Below, piece after piece: positions 1 to 11,500 of a stretch of 64,000 nt of DNA. Below the pieces are notes generated by a model. It worked only from the letters and a program-made list of their open reading frames with translations, had not been told where the DNA came from and did no database searches. Where the stretch lies: positions 62,001 through 126,000 of the forward strand of contig JAANDG010000149.1 of the NCBI GenBank assembly GCA_036852015.1, in the 5' to 3' direction. The position numbers were made by a program, and so were the translations under genes. This DNA comes from Pelodera strongyloides. Its lineage: Eukaryota; Nematoda; Chromadorea; Rhabditida; Rhabditidae. Every line of letters begins with the position of its first letter. The first letter of the stretch is position 1.

Positions 1-247
1 GACAGCTTCGATCTCTGCCGTTTTACGGTATACATATGATGATGAGCACATCGGAAAAAGTCCTCGAGGGCGAAAGTAGGTGAAATTGGGTTTGTATATA
101 TTGTAATAAAAATGCTCTATACACATTATGAATACGTCGTAAATATAGGTTTACTTTGATGGGCCTGTCCCTTTAATAATTTCCGTGCTAAGTAGTAACG
201 CGTACCAAATCTCTGATAAAGGGTCCCTTTTCTGATAATCTCTGATA
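1..247. other. Left flank, no gene seen
   Basis: No coding exon is visible. Positions about 158-175 (ATGGGCCTGTCCCTTTAA) resemble the end of the TTAA-flanked element at 21070-21509, so part of this flank may be a truncated copy of that family. Homology to the other two upstream blocks starts at about 248. Confidence 0.4.
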
Positions 248-1628
248 AAGGATCCCTTTTTTCGCCGCGCTCCAGACGCGTTGGGTCAGTATAATGTGCG
301 CCTGTTGTTTACTTCTGGTTTGTGAAGAAGTGAAGAGCGAAGGAAGCTTCATGGTCTATGATTTTGAAAATATGAAAAAAAAAAGATAAAAGGAGCACCT
401 AGGTAGCAAAGAAAAATTAGCGCTGAAGTAAAGATAAATGATGAAAGTTTTTTTTTAGTTCCGAGCATATGTATATGGCTGCGCAGGGTATTCCACGGCA
501 GGCCAGGGTATTTCATGGTTTCCCAGGGTATTCCAGGGTATTCCGGTATTCCGCGGTATGCCAGGGTATTCCACGGTATTCCCACGGTTGCCCAGGGTAT
601 TCCACGGTATTCCAGGTATTCCGCGGTTGCCCAGGGTATTCCGGTTGCCCAGGTATTACACGGTTGCCCATGTTATTCCACGGTTTCCCAGGTATTCCAC
701 GGTTGCCAGGGTATTCCACGTATTCCAGGTATTCCGCGGTTGCCCAGGGTATTCCACGGGTGCCCAGGGTATTCCACGGTTGCCCGGGTATTCCAGGTAT
801 TCCCAGGTATTCCACGGTTGCCCAGGGTATTCCAGGGTATTCCAGGGTATTCCGCGGTTGCCCAGGTATTCCACGGTTGCCCAGGGTATTCCACGGTTGC
901 CCGGTATTCCAGGGTATTCCAAAAGGTGTCTTACCCAATAAGCCGTAGTTCTAAAGTACGGGAGGGCCCGAAACGCGGCCATATCTGGGTAATCTAAACA
1001 TTCTTAGCCTTGACTTTACTACCCTAACAGATGTACTGTACTCTAAACCATTCTGAAGAATAATACTCCTGCCATGTTCAATTAACATGGCGACCGAAAT
1101 TCCTCATAATTATAATCTCAACCAGGGTAGCCATATAAAAGGAAAAATTTAACACCACTACACCAATACCATATGCAAAGAAAAACTGGGGTGATGCTAT
1201 CGTGCTATCCCATTAGCATTTGGATTTTGGGTAATAATTGCAAATTGGGGTAATTGGGAGTGAAAACGACTAACGGCTAACCCACTAGTGTAATAATGAA
1301 GAAAGTAGGTTAAGCTCGCTTGAAAGGAATACAACGTAAGATACAGTAAACCTGGATGAACTGGAGTACCATTTTTTTATTTAGGGCATCATTCTTCGTA
1401 AAAACCAACTCATGGGATAGGACTGGATCTCCTGGTATTTATTATGGTCATGTTACCATGTGTGTGGTAGCGATGAAAAATGCTACTAATGTCCACTCCT
1501 AATGTAATTCTCAGCAGAAAAACACTAAAGCAAGTTTGGAGTAAAGCGCAATAAGCGCATTATTTTAAGTTCCGACTTTATTTGATGAATCAAAATACGT
1601 GAGGAGTGACGACCGGCCACAGGCCGCG
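248..1628 (+). repeat. Upstream block U2, copy A
   Basis: This stretch recurs at 26562-27782 and 56402-57420, always upstream of an ndc80 copy. It starts at GGATCCCTTTTTTCGCCGCG, contains the 19-bp minisatellite, and continues through about 700 bp of A/T-rich sequence to GACCGGCCACAGGCCGCG. No convincing exon is present; the long open frames across the minisatellite exist on both strands and are a by-product of the repeat. It is part of the segmental duplication that carries ndc80. Confidence 0.85.
486..930. repeat. 19-bp minisatellite, array A (longest)
   Basis: Tandem array of GGTATTCCACGGTTGCCCA and shortened variants such as GGTATTCCAG. Length is about 445 bp here, about 290 bp in block B and about 100 bp in block C, so the array has changed length since the blocks duplicated. 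Confidence 0.95.
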
Positions 1629-4351
1629 GCTCTGAACCTCGGACGCGCAGCGCAGCAATGCATTTGCGCGGACGCCGAATTGCAGGAGCGCGTCCGCGCA
1701 AAAATGTTGCTGCACTGCGCGCAAACGGACCACGTGCATGCACAATGCCTGCCCCTAGCACTTTTTTCGCACTTCAGCGGCCCATAAAAACTATACAAAA
1801 GCCAAATAAACACTACAAAAGATATATAAATGTTTATTTGCGTAAATAAAGTCTGAACACGACATAATAACAATTAAAAACAGAAATACAGTGATTAAAG
1901 AAACATACAATCAATGAGGAGTTTTTAATTACTACGTACCGGCTGGTTCTAGTAACAAACAGAAAATTGTATGTGACTATATCTAAAGAATATCCAGGTA
2001 ACGTAACTAGCGTGATTAACGAAAAACAAGGCATCTAATATTACATACATTGATTGTGAACAATAAAAGGCATACATTGCACTGCCAATGGGGAAGTAAA
2101 TTTTCTCCTAATTATGCAACGCATATCAGAGTATAAAAAAGGCTAATTACTTTAAAGTGGACAATAAAATAACAAAGAAGTAATGTTACTAGGATGATAA
2201 TTACACTGGTAATGTATGGTTTAACTCAAAGGAAAAGGCACAACAATCTGCTAATAAACTCCGGATACACTTGTATTTGTGCTGTTTAATAAACCAACCC
2301 AATATAAGTTATATAAGTGTAGCACTAGCAGCCTAGCAATTAAGCAAACTAAAACTAACGCTAAGTAATAACCTACCTATAACTGTAAGACATAACAGAG
2401 AAGAATAATGGAAAGCTACCATGATGCAACGACTTGGAAGCTAAAAACTCTTAAGACGAAATATTCCAATCATATCTATATAGCGGGGACAAGTGCTTTG
2501 AGCTTAACAAAAACGCTAAACGAAGTAAAGAAATCTTAAACACCAGATGCTCATAAAAAGTCAAGAGCGACAGTTTGAAACCTCTATTGCTACTCCTCTC
2601 ATGAATACCAACTGCATCACATCCCCATGAGCTTCCAACTCCCAGGAGCGAGCTCACCAGTTATTCCAACTTAGTAACGGTGTGCCATCCACAGTAAAAT
2701 ATTGCGCAAGTAGATCTGAAAATAGCACTACTTAAACACATTTATTAACACACAGAGTATTTAGTGATACTCAGTTATTACAAAGCTGGAAACTTATTAC
2801 ACGAGGTACACATACCCACCTACTACTTACTGAAACATACTATATAAGAACATTTACTGTATACGCTGGAAAGTTATTAAGATAATGTGTCCAGGGTGAA
2901 AACAACACACAACGCGATAACCCTTATCAGTGAAACTACACATATTACAGAATACTGCAGCTTCTTTAAGGCTATAAAGAAAATGAGCCCTTCTTACTTG
3001 CAGGATGTAGATTGCACTTTGCACTCGTCTCCGGCTGTCTCCAACAGAGGGATTTGTTTGCGACCTAAATTGAATACACCATGTTCAACATAAATAATGG
3101 CGTTAAGCATAAATATTTGCAAAATTCGATTCCGCTTAAGTCATGCGCGCAAAATCAATTTACGAAATTAGATACCTAATAACACCATACAGAAGACATA
3201 CCTAAAAACCATTATTGGATGATTGGATCCATCCAAACAGGCCATCCGGAAATCCATTTCTTGCGGACCATCTGTAGCTATTTTGGAGCTGCACCTCAAT
3301 CTAAATTTTTGAGAATTCAACAAGCCTGAGGCCATATTCCAGATCCAACATTTGATTCTCCCAGGGCATCTCTGACACTGACTGCTCACTGTGGAGACAG
3401 AAAACACAATTCGAAAGCGAGAGCAGCAAGGCAAAATTCTTCAACTGGCATAGAGCACTTACACAACGTGGGGAAACACTTAAGTAAGCATCATTTGAAT
3501 GAATACATCCAGAAGACTGAAGTGCATAAAAAATACATAAATAAGAAGGGCGAAATATTAAAGAAAAATCAGTACCTAGAAGTAATGAAGTTGTTGAATC
3601 GCCCAAAGAATGGGAGGCCTGTGACTTCCATTGAAACCTAGAACATTTGTGGCTGCAGACATGAAAAATGGTAGTTGCACAAACGAGTTTATGGCGCATC
3701 ATACCCAGACTTGGATAAACCAGAACTTGCTTACTAAAAACCGTCAAACCAGGTCGCACCTAAAATTTTAGAGCTTCTTACGCCCAATTAACATTTACTT
3801 GCCAAATAATTATACAATGAAAGCATTGACTGTCTAATGCCTTTTTATTCAAAAAACTATGTTACATACCACTTTGACATTGTACTGCGGTCATTCAAAG
3901 GCCCGACGAGGAAGAAGTCCCACCATAATGGACTGTCATATACTTAAAAGTGTATGTATAATACAAAACATAAAAAAGTGCATATGAGCGCACTAGGGCA
4001 GTATACGTGACAAACTACGACTGTAGCACACTAAAACAAAGTCTAACATAAGAAGTAAACAATAACAACAAAGAGTAACAAATTATACTTTCAAAAATAG
4101 TTCGAAAGAAAACATTGTGCGCGATCTGTGCACTTTTGCACTCTCTGTCCGCACTTTTGCGGCAAATACAGTATGCTGAGTACGGTACTCCACGCACCGA
4201 ATAGAAACCCCAATTTAGCGCGCACCTACCCGCGTACTTTGCTAACTGCGCGGAACGCGCCAAAGTACGCGCGCGTTCACAAAAGCGCGGCTGGCTACGC
4301 GTGCACTCAAATTTGCGCGGCTAATTACGCGCGCGTCTGCGCGTCCGAGAA
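1629..4351. mobile_element. TIR element 1, insertion unique to copy A
   Basis: Blocks B and C read directly from CAGGCCGCG into GGCCGCGTTTCGG, whereas block A has about 2.7 kb between these points. The ends are GC-rich and inversely similar: CTCTGAACCTCGGACGCGCAG on the left, against the complement of a right end containing CTCGGACGCGCAG. The target duplication is short or ambiguous (2-3 G). The inside is A/T-rich. On the minus strand it shows exon-like segments near 3765-3592, 3434-3190 and 3085-3002, bounded by plausible splice sites, but I do not recognise the protein. No transposase is visible, so it looks non-autonomous. Confidence 0.6.
3002..3765 (-). pseudogene. Exon-like remnants inside TIR element 1
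   Basis: Three minus-strand segments look like exons. 3765-3592 follows a TTTTAG acceptor and ends before GTACTG. 3434-3190 contains DGPQEMDFRMACLDGSNHP and ends before GTATGTC. 3085-3002 contains RKQIPLLETAGDECK. Frames do not join cleanly and I cannot assign a family. They may be a captured and decaying host gene, by analogy with the RFC3 remnant in the neighbouring element, or chance open frames. Confidence 0.3.
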
Positions 4352-4510
4352 CGTAGGGGCCGCGTTTCGGACCCTCATTCTTTCGGACCCTCATTTTAGC
4401 ACACATTGCATGCAAATTTGCGGCTAATTAGCATTGCTTTCGCACCGGTTGGCGGTAAAATTTAGGCGCGAACAGAACCCGTTTGAATTATGGCCCGGTT
4501 GTTTTGTTCT
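4352..4510 (+). promoter_or_regulatory. Distal part of ndc80-A upstream region
   Basis: This segment matches 27783-27935 and 57421-57514 plus 60608-60675, which lie just upstream of ndc80-B and ndc80-C. It holds a GC-rich motif TTTAGGCGCGAA at about 4461-4472 whose complement TTCGCGCC is close to an E2F-type site, a reasonable regulator for a cell-cycle gene. In copy A it is cut off from the gene by the 3.84-kb insertion at 4511. The promoter role is inferred from position and conservation among copies only. Confidence 0.4.
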
Positions 4511-5904
4511 CTGGTAGAGAAGCGCACGGGGCTCCGTTCCGAGTGAACGTACGGGGTACGCGTGCCGGGGTGCGTACCACGTACGTTCACTCGGCACGGA
4601 GCCCGGCACGTTTCGGAATTTATGTAGCAACTACTGTAATGGCTACGGTAGCGAAAGTGTTTTTTAGAATACACTATTTATTAAGCGACCGCACCCGTCC
4701 GCGATTATTATTAGTAAATAAAAGAAAAATAACATAACAAACAAATAAGACTGGCAATTGCACACGTAATTAAAAAAAAGCTTTATTTCATGAAAAATCT
4801 ACTACGAATAACAGGAAACGAAGACATAACCAATATATAGCACATGAACAATTAACAATGCAGTATTTAAACTGAATTAAGCTAAATCGACTTAAAAAAA
4901 ACTACTTAAAAGGCAACAAAGGTCAGCAGACAAACAAACCGCGTAAGAGAGCATATTTCTGCGCAATATAGAAACATAAATATATTTAATACCAATATAC
5001 GGTCATAGTTAAGTAGAGGACTTTAAGTTAAAATATGTGCCAATCAACAAGGTACCAATGCGTGTGCGACGAGTGTAAAATTAGGAAAACACGCATACAG
5101 GATACATAGCGATATGGATGTGCTACTATCGAATACCCTATTTGAAGTAAATAAAAAATATGTAACGAAAGAGCATACATCTATGAAACCGCATATTAAA
5201 GTACTTAGTCAACAACAAGAGGATCATTCTGGATTTGAATTTGACCAGTACCGTTGGATTGACCACAAGAACCACAAGTCCCATCCGTAGAGTCGGTAGT
5301 CGACATGCTCCGAAATAACGGCTTCTCTTTCAGAAACTTCAGGATATTCTGTTTCGTCATCAACTTGTTGTGGCAGACCAGTATACTGTTCGATGGATAT
5401 GTAGGATCTGGAATTAAATACAAATGCTTGTTGATTCTGCAAGGCACATAAGAATCATACAAAATGTACCAATTTTCGTGCTGTATAAGGCACGACTGGA
5501 TAACACCTAAAGATCCAAATATGAACGAGTTAGTGCACAATTATTCACAAAGGAACATGTATATAAAATAAACATACCTGATAAAAGGCCTCGCTGTGAT
5601 ACGATTGGATTGGGAGCCGTCAAGATCGTTCCACCGTGACAACCTGCAATGAGCAAGCATTGAAATGGTGAATCTAATTTTATTTATGATTATATATACG
5701 GAATGTAAATGGCATAGGCATTTCCACCCTAAGGTCGAAGACTTTTGATGACTTCCACGACTTTTGTCCGGGATCTACAAGACAGTAAGCTTTATTTTAT
5801 AGTGGCGGAGGGGAGGAACAAAATGCCGGACTAGCTAGATAAATACACAAAAGCTCATAAAAAAATAATCAAACAAGGGAATAAATATCATAAAATTTAT
5901 GGGC

Positions 5905-7986
5905 GCAAAAGAACTAGCCTGTTGCCTGTTCCAAAACAAATGGGACGTGGATGCCTTCCTGACTGCAACATTCTTGAGGACTTGTGAGATCTGCAAAATA
6001 ACAAAGATAATAATAATTAAATGATTGTATATATATGATATTCAAACAGCTACAGTGCGTTAAAGTAATCAGGTACTATGCACTATTTGGCTAAACATTA
6101 AATAAAGTAAACCATACTTCATTATTCGTCGGCGCCAACACACGCATGAACATGCAACGCGATCGGAGAAGATGAATCAAGACGAGAGAGCGATCCACTA
6201 CACAGGATCAGTCGGCAGTTACCTGAACAAGACAAGAGTTGTTTGTTGGCGTGCTGCTGGAGGGATGCCGTCATTTTGAACAGATATTTTCCAAAATCAG
6301 AGCTTCTTGCGACTCCCAGTATATGATAGACAACAAGACAAGAGCCAATAGGAAAAAAGAGCAGAAGGACAATAACGATAGTGATAGATAATTACGCATG
6401 GACATTAAATTGTGGCGTGTGGTTATTATAGCCGAAATAAAAATACCAACCCTTGTTTTGTCTGGCGTATCTTGTTCATCCTATTTTATTCTTTAGTAAC
6501 GAGCGCAGTTCTTAAACAAGTGATACATGTCCTTCTGCCCAAGTATCAGCTTGTTACACATATTGAGGTCTGAATAAACGGAAACAGCACCTGACTAGCA
6601 ATACGATAACACAGAAGGAGGTATAGCATAAAGCACTCAGACTAGAGCGTAGAGCGGCTGACTATGCTCTGAATCTATGAAAATTTGCAACAGAAGAGAC
6701 GCTTACCAGATAATTGGCTCCGGCCATCTGTTTCTGAAATCGTTGCCCGGCTCTCTCCATGAAGTAGGAAGACACACATCGTGCCGAGGACACGAGGACT
6801 TGCTGGTGCTGCTCGCAAGACTGGAAGGGAACAACTAAATTTAAATGAAGTAATTAAATGAATCAATAAATCAATCCGGAGTTGCAGTATCTCTACAACA
6901 AGCAGTAACCTATGCAGTATTTCTAACTAGCAACTTGCAACGATAAAAGAGTGACTAAAACAAAAGTTAAAAAATAGGATAGGGTTAGCTAAAACTAAAA
7001 TCGAACCAGGGATTGAGTTCCACATGGTAAATACTGTCCAGCGTCTGAATCTCTAGTTTCTTTCCACCAGCCATATTAAACGGCTTGGTGTCCATGCGTA
7101 GCAAGAGGCCCCGGAACCATATAGAGCTCTGAATGCAATAGTATTTATCATAATTTCATACCTTATACAGTGTAGAAGTGTAGAACACTACCCCTTTTGC
7201 AAATACTACCCCAAAATGAAATATACTACCACATGAGAAAATACTACCCCTTCAATGTGATACCCCGGAAAATATACTACCCCATTGTAGAATACACCCC
7301 CAACTTATTTTACATGATTACATGACTACTTACTTATTTACACGACCCCAACCTATTTTACATGGCCACCCCACTTATTTTACGTGACTGCCCCACTTAT
7401 TTTACATGACTACCCCACCTAGTTTACATGACTACCCCACTTATTTTACATGGCTACCCCACCTATTTTACATGACAACCCCATCGGCTTTATGTTGGGG
7501 TAGTATTTTGCGAAAATTTTCCGGGGGTAGTATTCTACCGAAATCCGAAATAGGGGTAGTATTTTCCCGATTTGGGTAGTATACTACACTGGGGTAGTGT
7601 TCTACATTTTTACCGTATACAAAGTTGGAATTATACAAGACATTCTAAACCGAAAGCATAACTGAAGAAGCACCTAACTTAATCTTACAATTAGTTCTGT
7701 CCAAAGAAGTGCGTAACTCGGCGAATCGCGATAATATATTAGCCGAAAGGGAAGGCTACAGCGTGTGGGGTGGGTCGACTGGTTTTAGAATGTTTCAAGT
7801 GAAAAGAAGTAGGTAATATATATAGCACAAAGCACAACTTAAGAAACAAACATTAAAAAACCTAACTAACCTGAGATGCTTCGATACGCTTCGCCTTTCC
7901 AGTTCCACTAGGCCCATACAAAAGGAATGAGGGAAGTCATCAACGGTAACCAGCTCGATCAACTGTTGAATCCGCTCCTATATCGG
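5905..7986 (-). pseudogene. rfc3: Replication factor C subunit 3 (RFC3) pseudogene
   Basis: Five minus-strand segments lie in the order expected for the clamp-loader ATPase RFC3. About 7986-7872 gives DDFPHSF followed, in a shifted frame, by the Walker A stretch LYGPSGTGKAKRI. About 7130-7010 gives ALYGSGA and then, in another frame, AGGKKLEIQTLDSIYHVELNP-type sequence. About 6830-6710 is weaker. About 6224-6125 gives CRLILC and then, shifted, LLRSRC and RVLAP. About 5990-5905 gives ISQVLKNVA and then EGIHVPF. RFC3 loads the sliding clamp PCNA at replication forks, but nearly every exon here carries a frameshift, so this copy cannot encode it. It lies wholly inside TIR element 2, which suggests capture from a host gene elsewhere. 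Segments further downstream (5650-5205) may be more exons but are not convincing. Confidence 0.75.
7165..7612. mobile_element. Nested foldback/MITE with internal short tandem repeat
   Basis: TGTAGAACACTACCCC near 7172-7190 is mirrored by GGGGTAGTGTTCTACA near 7588-7605. The arms are built of repeated ACTACCCC / GGGGTAGT motifs. The centre (about 7300-7480) is a tandem repeat of about 27 bp with the core CACTTATTTTACATGACTAC. It sits in what would be an intron of the RFC3 remnant. Confidence 0.6.
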
Positions 7987-8355
7987 AGAAGTGCACCAAT
8001 ATATTAAGAAAATATGTACGTAAAAAGGTCTCGCGAACGGGAAATCACAATTAACACAATTCACATTATGCTGCATTGTTGCAATGGGCGTTTTACACTC
8101 GCTTCACAAGAATACAATTACTTCTAAGCAGTATAAATTTTAAAGAATGTAAAATTTAAAGAAAGAAATGCATTAAAAAAACGAGTATGAATTCGGAACC
8201 GTACCCGGTTCGTTCACTCGGAACGGTACCCGGTTCGTTTTCAAAACCGGTAAGTACCCGCATTCCGTTCCGAGTTGCCGGTCCGTGCACTCGGCCCGTT
8301 TGCAAACGGACCGCCTACTCGGAACGGAGCCCGGTGCGTTCTCCAGCATAGTTCT

Positions 8356-8572
8356 TTCTTTTTTTATTATTGTCGTTGTATCTTCGCTTTCTTTCTTTAT
8401 ATTTTCTTTATTTTCTTTATGCTGTGCTTCTCTCCTATTCGATCTTTATAATCTTTCCTTTTGTGCCTCTATGTTTGTTGTTCTCTTTGCTTTCCGTGCA
8501 TTGCTGCGATGGCCAGAAGATTATTTTTATCCTCATGTCTATCCCCGTGGTACTAATCCCTTCTTCGCCTAG
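8356..8572 (+). promoter_or_regulatory. ndc80-A proximal upstream region with splice acceptor at the ATG
   Basis: This pyrimidine-rich leader is nearly identical in front of all three ndc80 copies. TACTAAT (8551-8557) is followed by TTCTTCGCCTAG ending at 8572, directly before the start codon at 8573. That is a branch-site and 3' splice-site arrangement, so the mRNA is probably either trans-spliced (as in nematodes) or has a leader intron ending at the ATG. Open frames in this leader are not conserved as protein and are ignored. Confidence 0.5.
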
Positions 8573-11500
8573 ATGAATCGAAAATTTGGCGATGGACAGA
8601 ACCGCACCCCGGTTGCACATAAGATTCGTACGTCAAATGTTCTGCCCAGCTCTGTTAAGAAGACACCGTAAGTTAAACATAAATTATGACGTGATATCAA
8701 ATGTTAGATTTTACATTATGAGGTGTGGACGAAACGCAGGAACGTGGACGTCAGGTTTCGACAACTTTGATCAATTTCAAGTTTTCAGCATAGCCTCTGA
8801 TCGTTTTTCGTTGGCGGGATATGCAACAAGTGGCAGCCGCTCTTCTTACTTCAAACCTCCAGCAATGAAGGTATTTGCACCCACCTACTCCGTTGTTCTG
8901 AAAGTTACATACTACGTTTCTCAGTCCTTTCGCTTTCTCTTTTCCTTGTGGTAATGCTGAAGCATAATGCTAATGGTATATATGGAAACAGTATTAGCCG
9001 ATAGGTAGGGGGTAAATTGGCTCATTGGGATGTAACCATTTTGTGTCACTGGTGAAACTCAGCGCAGGACCGCCATGAGGGCGCGGCGCGCCATTTCTGA
9101 GGTGGGCGGTGGTGAGCAACAGGTTCACTACAACTGAGGCGCACTTTTTACAGAAGGCACGTCCGCGCGGTAGTTGCGCCAGCTGGCGCTCGCGCACGAC
9201 CACGCCCACGCCGCGCATCTTAGCCGGGGGGGGGGGGGGGGGTGCCGCCTATGGCGGACTCGCGTTTTGTACTCGCCGATGATATGGAGTTTCAGGTTGA
9301 TAGTGGCTTGAGTCAATCCTCTTCATGTGAATGCTTGATGACTGATGACATGAATTTTCCCTTTTCAGGATAATCGTCCGATAGGATCAAAGGAATATCA
9401 AGTTGCAATGCAGAGAAAAATTCTGAGGTAATTGATATGTATCGAATAACTAGTGCGTTAGGCACATTTTTTTTATCTAAACAACTGAAACATACGCAAA
9501 CCTAAACATACCTAATAAAAGAGAAAACATACAAGGGAATAATAAATTTATAAGTAAAGAAAGTATGAATGTAAGATTTTACCGTGGGCTGGTCTCGTCA
9601 GTGCGGTACATTCTCCTTTTTTATTGATACTTCAATATAGTTTTCTGCACGACCATTGCGGAATGACGGATCTGCCCGAAAATGTGGTAAAGTCGCCCAC
9701 GAAGACCGATTTTGGAATGATTTTCGAGTGCATTTATCAGTCTCTCGATGCGAACTACAAAGTGGGCAAAATGGAGGACGAGGTTTGTTTTTCTTCTTGT
9801 ATTGAGCAGTTTATGCTGAAAGAGCAAAATCGATATATTACAGATAAATTTTAGAAGTGTGACAAGTAATTTGGGAAAATATAACACCTCTGTACCATCA
9901 CTTGGGGATTTCATTTTGTATTCCATAGTCGGCTCCATTCTCTCACGTCAGAATGCTATTTTCTGTCTCCAGGGAATACCCACCCGTGAGAATCACGGTG
10001 TTATTTGTTATTTATTAAATACACCAAAAGATGTGCATCAGGGGATGAAAAAAACGAACATATAAACGCACATAGACGCCGATAAGATTAGCATTGAGTT
10101 TGGACATTCTGCATTTGGAATATTGTTGCAAAAGAAATTGTTTTCAAATCAAAAGAAACCGAACTGTTTTGTTTGGACATACCTTGAATCAATGCCTTTA
10201 GCAAATAATGTGATATTTCCTGTTAAAAATAAGTTTTTTAAAAAGCGTTTGTTGTGAATAGTTGAATTCGGCTTCTGATGTCTTTCCTCTACCACAGGTG
10301 CCCAAAATCTTCAAAGGTCTCGGTTATTCACCCAGCATAAAGCCGTCTTCTATGCAAACTGTTTCCGCACCGCACGTGTGGCCTCATCTGTGCGCGGCTC
10401 TTGTCTGGCTCATCGACTATGTTCAGGTATTTGGTTGTCCTTAGTTTTACTAGAGAGTTTTCGCTGACGAATGCACTGATCACTCTAACGTTACCCTTAA
10501 TTATGCTCTATTGCTCTATATGTATGGTGTAATTACAATGTTCCAACGACGTGATGCGTAAAATCACGCACCAACCACTCACGGCTTGGATTAGGGCGCG
10601 TTCGGGTTGCTCTTTCCGAAAGGAAAACATACAAATTTATCGTTCGGGTTGGCTGTTTCCGAAAGGATTTAATGCTTTGAGAAAGCAAAACACACAGTAT
10701 GAATTTGCATGTTGAACATGCAAATGTATGAATTAGCATGGTTAACATGCAAATTCATACTGTATTTTTGGCTTTCTCAAAGCATTAAATCCTTTCGGAA
10801 ACAGCCAACCCGAACGATAAATTGCATGTTTTCCTTTCGGAAAGAGCAACCCGAACGCGCCCTTAGAGGACTAGAAGATCTTCGAAGGTTTTATTTCCAA
10901 ATTTGTGTATTTGAATTTGGTTCAGCCATGGGTCCTCCACGTTTATGCAACATTCTAATTCCGGCGGTAGCTCGCCGGCGGGTTCTGGGGTAAAAAAACA
11001 TTTCCGTATTATCAGGGACTTGTGCTCAGGGAATAAATTAAGTCCGCATCTCAAAATTTTGGGGAGGTGATTTAGACTAATTTGCATACAATGCATTAGA
11101 GATAAGATAGGGAGGTGATTTAGACTAATTTGCATACAATGCATTAGAGATAGGGAGGTGATCGTCCGCATTTGGCGGGGTGTTTTATGCCATGCTTGTG
11201 CTAATTGCTTATGCTTCTTTTAGATGTACAACTCCGTAGTTCCATCTGATATTTTGTTGACGACTGACGAACAGAGAACCAACAATGAGGCTGGACATCG
11301 GACCGTAAGTATTCCGTAATAAATAAATATAAACCTTTTACGCCTCCTCAAGAGCGTGCACCTTTATTCAAGGGTGGTACTGTAGTGTTGAAATTTGGCT
11401 TACGACATATTCCGCAGAGGTTCTGAGCAGGTACAGCGGTTTATAGGCAGGGAGTATGTATATATAGAATTTATAGATCGTAGAAGTATATTGCGGTTTC

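Larger units (their letters stand above)
4511..8350. mobile_element. TIR element 2 carrying an RFC3 gene remnant
   Basis: The ndc80-B and ndc80-C upstream regions are uninterrupted at this point. Copy A has 3,840 bp flanked by a 5-bp target duplication GTTCT (4506-4510 and 8351-8355). The left end reads GAGAAGCGCACGGGGCTCCG, and the complement of the right end reads GGAGAACGCACCGGGCTCCG followed by the shared TTCCGAGT, giving an imperfect TIR of about 28 bp. No transposase is recognisable. The interior holds decayed, ordered exons of a replication factor C subunit on the minus strand and a nested foldback at about 7165-7612. This fits a Pack-type (gene-capturing) non-autonomous DNA transposon; assignment to a superfamily is not possible by eye. 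Confidence 0.8.

Noticed and set aside
349..997. Several overlapping open frames on both strands (GIPWNTLGNRGIPG-type and YSTVAQGIPRL-type peptides), repeated at 26651-27149 and 56460-56793
   Set aside because: They are translations of the 19-bp minisatellite; six-frame openness follows from the repeat sequence, and the length varies with array size.
5205..7986. A working RFC3 gene
   Set aside because: Frameshifts in almost every exon and location wholly within a transposon; kept only as a pseudogene.
8285..8572. Hydrophobic open frame just upstream of ndc80-A, also at 27761-28153 and 60583-60888
   Set aside because: It reads the pyrimidine-rich leader; its start differs between copies and the sequence is better explained as leader with a splice acceptor.
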